This document shows positions 1 to 5,229 of a DNA stretch of 5,229 nt, piece after piece. A model generated the notes under the pieces. It ran no database searches. It had not been told where the DNA came from and worked only from the letters and a program-made list of their open reading frames with translations. Source of the stretch: Ruaniaceae bacterium. GTDB lineage: Bacteria > Actinomycetota > Actinomycetes > Actinomycetales > Actinomycetaceae. The translations under genes and the position numbers were made by a program. The DNA lies in assembly GCA_030450655.1 (NCBI GenBank), contig JAKDIE010000127.1, positions 1 to 5,229 of the forward strand, in the 5' to 3' direction. Each line of letters begins with the position of its first letter. The first letter of the stretch is position 1.

Positions 1-2498
1 GCAACGTCTCGATCGGCCCCGACGGCGGGCTGCGTCAGTGGCAGCTCCCGAACAGCGTCAACCACCTCGGTGACGCCCCCGGGAGCTTCTTCGCTATCCG
101 CGCCTGCCAGGTTGAGCCGCCGTTCGATACCATCCGCATCCTCCAGAGCAGTTCGATCAGTGAGCCCCGCCCTAGCCCGCTCGCCCCGCTCGTCGACGAC
201 GACGCCGTTCCCGACTGGCAGCGCAGCCTCGTTCGCCGTGTGGGCGGCTTCGCGACGACTCGCATGTCCGCCACCTATCCGTTCGCGCGGCTCAGCTTCA
301 CGGACCCAGGCCTCCCCCTCGCGGTCGAACTCGAAGCCTTCACCCCGTTTCATCCGCATGACGCCGATGGGAGCGGCATCCCAGCCGCCACCTTCGCATT
401 CACGTTGACCAACACCGGGGATCTCCCTCTCCACGGCTGGCTTGGCGCGAGCCTTCTGAACCTCGTGGGTGCCGACGGCATCGTCAATCCAGTCGGAGTG
501 ACTCACCCCGGATTTGGCGGCAACGCGAACGTCATCGAACGCGTCCCCTGGACCACGCTGATCGGCGAGAACGTCTCGCTCAATGCGGACGATCCCCTTT
601 ACGGTCAGGTCGCTCTCTCCTCAGCACACCCCACCTCGCAGGTGTACCCGCAATGGACGGACACTCAGCACTTCATCGACTTCCTCGCATCCCGCGCCCC
701 GGGCGTCACGCAGCCCCTCGCCCCCGGAGACAACCGGCCCGATCCGCAGGGCCACGCGCCCGCCGCCCGCGCCCAGCCGAGCGCCCCGGGCTCGTCCTGG
801 TGCGGTGGCCTCGCGGACTTCTGGACGCTCGCGCCCGGCGCATCAACCACTCTGACGTACGTGCTCGCGTGGTACTTCCCGAACCGCTACGTGAACTTCA
901 ATCAGTTCGGTCCCGCGAACCCCGCGTGGGGTGCCTCGAAGTTCTGGCTCGGCAACCATTACGCCACGCGCTTCTCCTCCGTGCGAGACGTGATTCGCAA
1001 TATCCGCGAGGACACCCACCGCGAATCCACGGCGCGATGGGCCGAGCTATTCTCGTCCGCCACACTCCACGCGCCACTCGCGGACTTCTTCGCGTCCCAG
1101 GCAATTCCCCTCCGCTCCCCCACCTGTTTTCGGGCGGCCGACGGCACATTCTTCGGCTTCGAAGGCTCCGCCGGAGCGTCGACTGGAATGTGGGGCGCCC
1201 GCTCGGGCGGATCCTGCCCGCTGAACTGCACGCATGTGTGGAACTACGAACACGCACTCGCGTATCTCTTCCCTGAGCAAGAGCGCTCGATGCGCCGCAC
1301 CGAGTTCGAGGTGATGCAGGCGCCCGATGGCTCGATACCGCATCGCGTGATCGTCCCCACCTTCCTCCCGCAACTGTGGGACGGCCGCGTGTACGGCCCG
1401 GAGGAGCCCGCGCTGGACGGGATGCTGGGCACAGTCCTCAAGACCTACCGCGAAGTCCGCGCGGGCTGGGCCCTCGCCGAGGTGGCAGCCTATTGGCCGC
1501 AGCTCCAGCGCCTGATGCATCACATCGAGGGCCGCTGGGTTACGGCAGGCGACGGAACCCTCCGCGGTATCCAACCCTCAACCCATGACATCGACCTGGC
1601 AGGGACCAACCCGTTCATGGGCACCCTCTGGCTTGCCGCCCTCCGCGCGTACGAGCGCCTGGCCACCCTCTTCGATGACGCCGAGCAGGCACGGTGGGCC
1701 GGCGAACTCTTCGCTCGGGCGCGGGCGGCGTACGAGGAGATCATGTGGACCGGCGAGTACTACCGGCAGGTCCTCGACGATGGCGACCCCATCGAATTCC
1801 AGTGGGGTGACGGTTGCCTTGCGGATCAGCTCATCGGCCAGTGGTGGGCCCACGAACTCGATCTTGGGTACGTGCTCGATCCGCACCGTGTCCGCACGGC
1901 CCTCGCAAGCATTGTGCGGCACAATCTGCAGCACGGATTCACGGAGATTTCGCACCCGTTCCGCGTGTATGCCGACGGCGACGACACGGGCCTGGTCATG
2001 GCAACCTGGCCCCACGGTGGGCGCCCGGACACCCCCACCCGGTACGCAGACGAGGTGTGGTCGGGCGTGGAGTACCAGGTGGCCGCGCACTGCATTCGGG
2101 AGGGACTACACAGTGAGGCCCAGGCGATCATCGACGGCGCGCTCAAACGCAGGGATGGCTCCCGCCGCAATCCCTTCAATGAGATCGAGTGCGGCGACTA
2201 CTACGCCCGCGCCCTCTCCGGCTGGACAATCCTGCGCGCCGCCACCGGGTGGGACTACGACGCCGTCACGCAGAGCGTGCGCATCCGCCCTGTAGCGGAT
2301 TTCTTCGCCGACGCCGATCTCCACTTCCCATTCGTCACGGGTTCGGCGTGGGGCTCGGTCACGATCACGGAACGGGTGCTCACGATCAGAGTCACGGGCG
2401 GAACGCTCGGCATTGCCGCGTTGGAGGTCATGGATGCCGTGCTCGACGCTCCATCCGCCCCGCTCAATGCGGGCGACAGGTGGGACGTAGCGTTCTAG
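1..2498 (+). CDS. GH116 / DUF608-type glycoside hydrolase (GBA2-like), 5'-partial
   Basis: Probable retaining beta-glycosidase that removes a sugar from an oligosaccharide or glycoside; the true substrate is unknown. The open frame enters from the left edge (first full codon at base 3) and gives 831 residues before TAG at 2496-2498. No in-frame start is convincing: good family sequence (SIGPDGGLRQWQ) begins at residue 3, so only a short N-terminus should be missing. Numbering from base 3, residues 1 to about 340 form the beta-rich GBA2_N-type domain and about 360-800 the alpha/alpha barrel. Recalled family motifs present: FGFEG with E387 (nucleophile candidate), CTHVWNYE (409-416), IPHR with H447, THD with D529 (acid/base candidate, matching TYD of GBA2), DEVWSG (683-688), NEIE with E727, and R736. 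Differences from GBA2 are a Gly/Ser-rich insertion after E387 and His and Thr at two normally conserved sites. No signal peptide is seen in the visible part, but the extreme N-terminus is absent. Family assignment is firm; substrate is not. Confidence 0.87.
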   Translation, partial: NVSIGPDGGLRQWQLPNSVNHLGDAPGSFFAIRACQVEPPFDTIRILQSSSISEPRPSPLAPLVDDDAVPDWQRSLVRRVGGFATTRMSATYPFARLSFTDPGLPLAVELEAFTPFHPHDADGSGIPAATFAFTLTNTGDLPLHGWLGASLLNLVGADGIVNPVGVTHPGFGGNANVIERVPWTTLIGENVSLNADDPLYGQVALSSAHPTSQVYPQWTDTQHFIDFLASRAPGVTQPLAPGDNRPDPQGHAPAARAQPSAPGSSWCGGLADFWTLAPGASTTLTYVLAWYFPNRYVNFNQFGPANPAWGASKFWLGNHYATRFSSVRDVIRNIREDTHRESTARWAELFSSATLHAPLADFFASQAIPLRSPTCFRAADGTFFGFEGSAGASTGMWGARSGGSCPLNCTHVWNYEHALAYLFPEQERSMRRTEFEVMQAPDGSIPHRVIVPTFLPQLWDGRVYGPEEPALDGMLGTVLKTYREVRAGWALAEVAAYWPQLQRLMHHIEGRWVTAGDGTLRGIQPSTHDIDLAGTNPFMGTLWLAALRAYERLATLFDDAEQARWAGELFARARAAYEEIMWTGEYYRQVLDDGDPIEFQWGDGCLADQLIGQWWAHELDLGYVLDPHRVRTALASIVRHNLQHGFTEISHPFRVYADGDDTGLVMATWPHGGRPDTPTRYADEVWSGVEYQVAAHCIREGLHSEAQAIIDGALKRRDGSRRNPFNEIECGDYYARALSGWTILRAATGWDYDAVTQSVRIRPVADFFADADLHFPFVTGSAWGSVTITERVLTIRVTGGTLGIAALEVMDAVLDAPSAPLNAGDRWDVAF

Positions 2499-2506
2499 AA
2501 CTACGT
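2485..2506. repeat. Inverted repeat over the convergent stop codons, possible weak bidirectional terminator
   Basis: ACGTAG (2485-2490) and CTACGT (2501-2506) are exact reverse complements, and between them lies the 8-nt palindrome TTCTAGAA (2493-2500). A transcript from either strand could fold into a hairpin of about 8 bp with a 2-nt bulge and a CTAG loop. It covers the TAG of the glycosidase (2496-2498) and the stop of the LacI gene (2501-2503 read on the minus strand). There is no T-tract on either side and the stem is only moderately GC-rich, so a classic intrinsic terminator is not shown. A competing 5-bp stem, CGTGG/CCACG (2504-2508 with 2518-2522), overlaps it. Confidence 0.35.
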
Positions 2507-3499
2507 GGACTCGCGGACCACGAGTTCGGGGCTCAGCACAACGGTGGCACCCGCGAGGCTCTTCAGCCCGCTAAGTTGGCACAGCAACTCGCCTGCGATC
2601 CGCCCGACCTCCGAGACAGGCTGCCGAATCACCGTCACGGAGGGGGTAACCATTGCCGTCCACTGATCGTCGTCGACCCCGATAAGGGCGATCCGCTCCG
2701 GAATCTCCACTCCCTCACCCTTCAGCACGGTGAAAGCGGCGGCGGTGAGAGGGCCATTCACTGTGAAGAGCGAGTCGACCTCCGGATGAGCCTCGAGCAT
2801 GCGCAGCACGGTCTCCCGTCCCGATTCGTAGCGCAGATCCGTCGAGAAGATGCGCTCCGTGGGCACCTCGATCCCCGCGCGCCCCAACGTCTCCACGAAG
2901 CCCCTGCGTCGCCCATGCGCCGAGGAGACGTCTTTGGACGATGTGATGCAGGCGGGGACTGTGTATCCCCGGTCCAGAAAGTGCTGAGCCGCAAGGTTTC
3001 CCACCTGCAGGTTGTCCACCATCACGGACGCACCGGAGTACCCGGCCACGCGCCGGTCCACCACGACCACAGGAATACCGGCCTCGGTCAGCACACTCAC
3101 GTCGGTTCGCGATTCGGAGGAGGGCGAGATAACCACGCCCGCCATCCGCTGGGAGAGCGCCACCTGGATGTGCCGCCGCTCCTTCTCGAGATCTTCGTCC
3201 GATGCGCAGAGCATCACCGAGAAACCCTGCTCATTACCGATTGACTCGATATCGGCCACCAGCCGCGTGTAGAACGGGTTCTGCAGATCCGAGACGATCA
3301 CGGCCCAAAGGTCGCTGCGCTGCCTGCGAAGCGCCCTGCCATTGGGGTTCGGCACGTAGGAGAGGTCCGAAGCCGCCTTGCGCACGCGCTTAGCGAGATC
3401 CGGATCCACGCTCGCGACACTATTGAACACGCGCGATACGGTCGCCGCCGAAACGTTCGCACGGTGCGCAACATCCAGTACGGTCACACGGTCACTCAT
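2501..3499 (-). CDS. LacI-family transcriptional regulator
   Basis: A 332-residue protein, the usual LacI/GalR length, expected to bind an operator as a dimer and to respond to a sugar or sugar phosphate. Residues 6-26 form the N-terminal helix-turn-helix (TVLDVAHRANVSAATVSRVFN split across two helices), with recognition-helix residues S17-A18-A19-T20. The hinge (about 50-60, YVPNPNGRALRRQ) has the minor-groove leucine at L57, as expected for operators with a central CG. From about 65 on is a periplasmic-binding-protein-like effector domain with NPFY (74-77), VVVVDRR (144-150), RRRGF (197-201), GVDDD (274-278) and IRQP (291-294). The site that usually reads ND in these proteins reads NG (248-249). 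ATG at 3499 is favoured because a GGAGGG ribosome site precedes it. It lies 24 nt behind the second permease gene in the same direction, so it is probably co-transcribed with the transporter and may control its own operon. The ligand and operator are not known; no operator is visible here. Confidence 0.95.
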   Translation of the reverse strand: MSDRVTVLDVAHRANVSAATVSRVFNSVASVDPDLAKRVRKAASDLSYVPNPNGRALRRQRSDLWAVIVSDLQNPFYTRLVADIESIGNEQGFSVMLCASDEDLEKERRHIQVALSQRMAGVVISPSSESRTDVSVLTEAGIPVVVVDRRVAGYSGASVMVDNLQVGNLAAQHFLDRGYTVPACITSSKDVSSAHGRRRGFVETLGRAGIEVPTERIFSTDLRYESGRETVLRMLEAHPEVDSLFTVNGPLTAAAFTVLKGEGVEIPERIALIGVDDDQWTAMVTPSVTVIRQPVSEVGRIAGELLCQLSGLKSLAGATVVLSPELVVREST

Positions 3500-3507
3500 G
3501 GCATCAA

Positions 3508-3513
3508 CCCTCC
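3508..3513 (-). promoter_or_regulatory. Ribosome binding site of the LacI-family gene
   Basis: Read on the minus strand this is GGAGGG, ending 8 nt before the ATG at 3499. It is the strongest Shine-Dalgarno match in the window and sits in the 24-nt gap behind the second permease gene, so the regulator can be translated independently of the permeases even from a shared transcript. Confidence 0.75.
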
Positions 3514-3523
3514 ACGTGCGAGA

Positions 3524-4381
3524 CTACTTCAGGCCAGCCATCTTGATGTTTCCGATGATCTGCTTCTGGAACGCAATGAACAGAATAATCACCGGCGCCG
3601 CAGCAAGCGCCGAGCCCGCCATCAGCATCGAGAGTTCCGTTGAACGCTCGGAACGGAAGGTCGCAAGGTACTGCTGCACTTGGTAGAGCTCCGGCGAAGT
3701 GATCGTCATGACAGGCCACACATACGCGTTCCAGTAGACCATGAAAGACGTCACACCGACGACGACGAACGGCGCCTTCGAGAGCGGCACGAAGAGCTTG
3801 GTGAAGATCTGGAATCGCGAGCAGCCATCAAGCATCGCCGCCTCTTCGAGACTGCGCGGGACATTCAGGTAGAACTGGCGCACGAAGAAGACATGAGCGG
3901 CCGAGGCCGCGCCCGGAAGCACGAGCACCGCGAGCGTATCGAGCATGCGAAGCTGCGTCACCACGATGAAAGAAGTCAGCAGAATCGTCATGCCCGGAAT
4001 GAACATCGTACAGATGACGATGACCCAGAGCGTTCGCTTGAACGCAAAATCGAGCCGCGCGAATGCGTACGCCCCGAGCGAGTTGAGCGTGAGACTGAGG
4101 AGCGTGAACAGCACCGCGCCAAACCCTGTGATAGCGAGAGTCCTGAGGAAGGCCGGGTCACTCGCGATATCGATGTAGTTCTGCGGATTCCACACATCTG
4201 GGAAGAACTGGAACGGGGTTCGCACTACTTCGGTCTTCGTCTTGAAGCCCGCGATTACCATCCACGCAAGAGGGAACAGAGCCGCGAACAAGAACGCGAT
4301 CGAGGCGAGCCCCTTAAGGACGATGAAAACAATGTCCTTCGGCGAACGCGTACGCTTCCGGTGCGTCACAGTCGTCGTCAT
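3524..4381 (-). CDS. ABC sugar transporter permease, MalG/UgpE type (CUT1)
   Basis: A 285-residue inner-membrane subunit that forms the translocation channel with the other permease and imports a sugar, probably an oligosaccharide or glycoside. A basic cytoplasmic N-terminus (HRKRTRSPK) is followed by about six membrane segments, near residues 17-40, 81-105, 117-141, 147-160, 192-212 and 249-268. The ATPase-docking EAA loop is at about 168-192 (SLEEAAMLDGCSRF, then FVPL), and the C-terminus (FQKQIIGNIKMAGLK) is typical of MalG-like proteins. I chose ATG at 4381, which lies 1 nt after the TGA of the upstream permease gene, suggesting translational coupling. A TTG at 4411 would add ten residues (STQRSWWTD) inside the upstream gene, with no well-spaced ribosome site. 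Residue numbers use the 4381 start. No ATPase gene follows; as with many actinobacterial CUT1 systems, a shared MsiK-like ATPase encoded elsewhere is likely (inference). The sugar cannot be predicted. Confidence 0.95.
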   Translation of the reverse strand: MTTTVTHRKRTRSPKDIVFIVLKGLASIAFLFAALFPLAWMVIAGFKTKTEVVRTPFQFFPDVWNPQNYIDIASDPAFLRTLAITGFGAVLFTLLSLTLNSLGAYAFARLDFAFKRTLWVIVICTMFIPGMTILLTSFIVVTQLRMLDTLAVLVLPGAASAAHVFFVRQFYLNVPRSLEEAAMLDGCSRFQIFTKLFVPLSKAPFVVVGVTSFMVYWNAYVWPVMTITSPELYQVQQYLATFRSERSTELSMLMAGSALAAAPVIILFIAFQKQIIGNIKMAGLK

Positions 4382-4382
4382 A

Positions 4383-5229
4383 TCAGTCCACCAGCTTCTC
4401 TGAGTTGACAATCCTAAAGATGACGGCGGAGATGCTGCCCAGAACTACCGCGAGCATCAATGCGGCGGCAATCGAATAGCCCACATACGCGTCACCGCGG
4501 AAGTGGTTGAAGATGAAGAGGTTCGGAAGCTCTGTCTGGCGCATTGGCCCACCGCCCGTCATGATCAGCGGCAGCTCGAACTGCTGGATGGCGCCGATCG
4601 TGGTGACGACGAGCAGGTAGAGAGAGATGTTCTTCAATTGCGGAATCGTGATGTAGATCGTCTTCTGCCACCAGTTCGCACCTTCGATGGAGGCTGACTC
4701 GTAGAAAGACTCTGGAATATCCACCAGTCCCGCGAGCATGATCAGCGACATCAATCCGGTTCCGAGCCAGACGGCGGGAACCGCGATTGCGATCAAAGCC
4801 CACCGGGGATCCCCGAGCCAGGCTTGGTCCGGCATCCCAAAAATCTTGACCACGGCGTTGAGGAGCCCGCCAGAATAGTTGTAGATCAGGGCGAAAATCA
4901 CCGAGGTAATGACGCCCGAGATGATGGTCGGAATGTAGATGGAGACTTTAAGAACGGAGGCGACCTTCGCCGCGACGGAAGAGGCGAGCGATGCGAAGAG
5001 GAACGCGATGATCAGTTGTAGTGGCACGGTCATCACAACGAACTGCAGGCCGAGCTTGATGGAGTTCCAGAAGTTGCTATCCGTGAGCACGTCGCGGAAG
5101 TTCTTGATGCCTACAAACGTGGACTCCTGGTAGAAGCTCCAGTTGAAGAAACTCAGGTAGATAGCACGTATCGCCGGCCAGATCACGAAGATGCCCAGCA
5201 TGACCAGGAGGGGTGCGAGCATGAGGTGT
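4383..5229 (-). CDS. ABC sugar transporter permease, MalF/UgpA type (CUT1), 5'-partial
   Basis: Partner membrane subunit of the same importer. From the ATG at 5222 to TGA at 4383-4385 the frame gives 279 residues, but it stays open to the right edge (preceding codons His-Leu). That ATG falls at the very start of the first membrane helix (MLAPLLVMLGIFVIWPAI), whereas family members usually carry 10-40 basic residues before it, so the true start is probably outside the window. Counting from 5222, membrane segments lie near 2-24, 56-80, 92-115, 141-165, 198-222 and 248-270. The EAA loop is at about 174-195 (YESASIEGANWWQKT, then ITIPQL), and the conserved MTGGGP follows at 221-226. It is the first of three minus-strand genes seen here; a solute-binding protein gene is expected just upstream, beyond the window (inference). 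Confidence 0.94.
   Translation of the reverse strand, partial: HLMLAPLLVMLGIFVIWPAIRAIYLSFFNWSFYQESTFVGIKNFRDVLTDSNFWNSIKLGLQFVVMTVPLQLIIAFLFASLASSVAAKVASVLKVSIYIPTIISGVITSVIFALIYNYSGGLLNAVVKIFGMPDQAWLGDPRWALIAIAVPAVWLGTGLMSLIMLAGLVDIPESFYESASIEGANWWQKTIYITIPQLKNISLYLLVVTTIGAIQQFELPLIMTGGGPMRQTELPNLFIFNHFRGDAYVGYSIAAALMLAVVLGSISAVIFRIVNSEKLVD
4388..4392 (-). promoter_or_regulatory. Weak ribosome binding site of the second permease
   Basis: Read on the minus strand this is GGTGG, 6 nt before the ATG at 4381 and inside the last codons of the upstream permease gene. It is a poor Shine-Dalgarno match, but its spacing supports the ATG over the upstream TTG at 4411. With the adjacent stop and start codons, it fits translation carried over from the upstream gene. 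Confidence 0.4.

Noticed and set aside
240..242. GTG at 240 as the start of the glycosidase
   Set aside because: The frame is open from base 3, and the upstream residues carry the conserved GPDGGLRQWQ region of the N-terminal domain, so GTG 240 is internal and the gene is cut by the window edge.
1578..2090. A 170-codon minus-strand open frame inside the glycosidase gene
   Set aside because: It lies antisense to strongly conserved GH116 motifs (THD, DEVWSG) that explain the sequence. It has no recognisable domain.
2189..3244. A 351-codon plus-strand open frame spanning the convergent junction
   Set aside because: It overlaps the end of the glycosidase and most of the LacI gene on the opposite strand. 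Its translation is Arg/His-rich with no family motif, as expected for a shadow frame in GC-rich DNA.
3449..3459. CGAAACGTTCG as a possible LacI-type operator
   Set aside because: Only the central AACGTT is truly symmetric; the next two pairs mismatch. It lies in the helix-turn-helix coding region, where it encodes the common Asn-Val-Ser, and not in a promoter.
3680..4408. A 242-codon plus-strand open frame antisense to the second permease
   Set aside because: The product is almost entirely charged residues (Arg, Glu, His, Asp), the typical mirror image of a hydrophobic membrane protein gene. No ribosome site or domain supports it.
5220..5222. ATG at 5222 as the true start of the first permease
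   Set aside because: It would place the start directly at the first membrane helix with no basic leader, and the frame remains open to the window edge, so the start is probably further upstream.

Overview
The window is GC-rich, tightly packed bacterial DNA, with G or C at most third codon positions. The gene set and style suggest a high-GC Gram-positive (Actinomycetota): a binding-protein-dependent sugar importer with no ATPase gene beside its permeases, a LacI-family repressor, and a GH116-type glycosidase. This is an inference from composition and gene content; no rRNA or other marker gene is present.

Layout. Bases 1-2498 (+ strand) hold one large gene, cut at its 5' end by the window edge, for a glycoside hydrolase of the GH116 / DUF608 type (relatives of human non-lysosomal glucosylceramidase GBA2). 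Bases 2501-5229 (- strand) hold three genes that read right to left: an ABC sugar permease of MalF/UgpA type (4383-5229, 5' end cut by the window edge), a second permease of MalG/UgpE type (3524-4381), and a LacI-family regulator (2501-3499). The permease genes are 1 nt apart and the regulator follows after 24 nt, so the three look like one transcript whose promoter, and probably its solute-binding protein gene, lie beyond the right edge. The glycosidase and the regulator converge with only 2 nt between their stop codons, and a short inverted repeat covers both stops.

How the genes may work together (inference): the permease pair imports an oligosaccharide or glycoside, using an ATPase encoded elsewhere. 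The glycosidase, for which I see no secretion signal in the visible part, would cleave it in the cytoplasm, and the LacI-type protein would relieve repression when it binds the sugar. The substrate cannot be read from the sequence. This is an ordinary carbohydrate-use locus. The points most worth a second look are the changed active-site surroundings of the GH116 protein and the hairpin-like convergent junction. There is no stretch above 300 bases without a gene, and I saw no tRNA, rRNA, CRISPR array, insertion sequence or origin.
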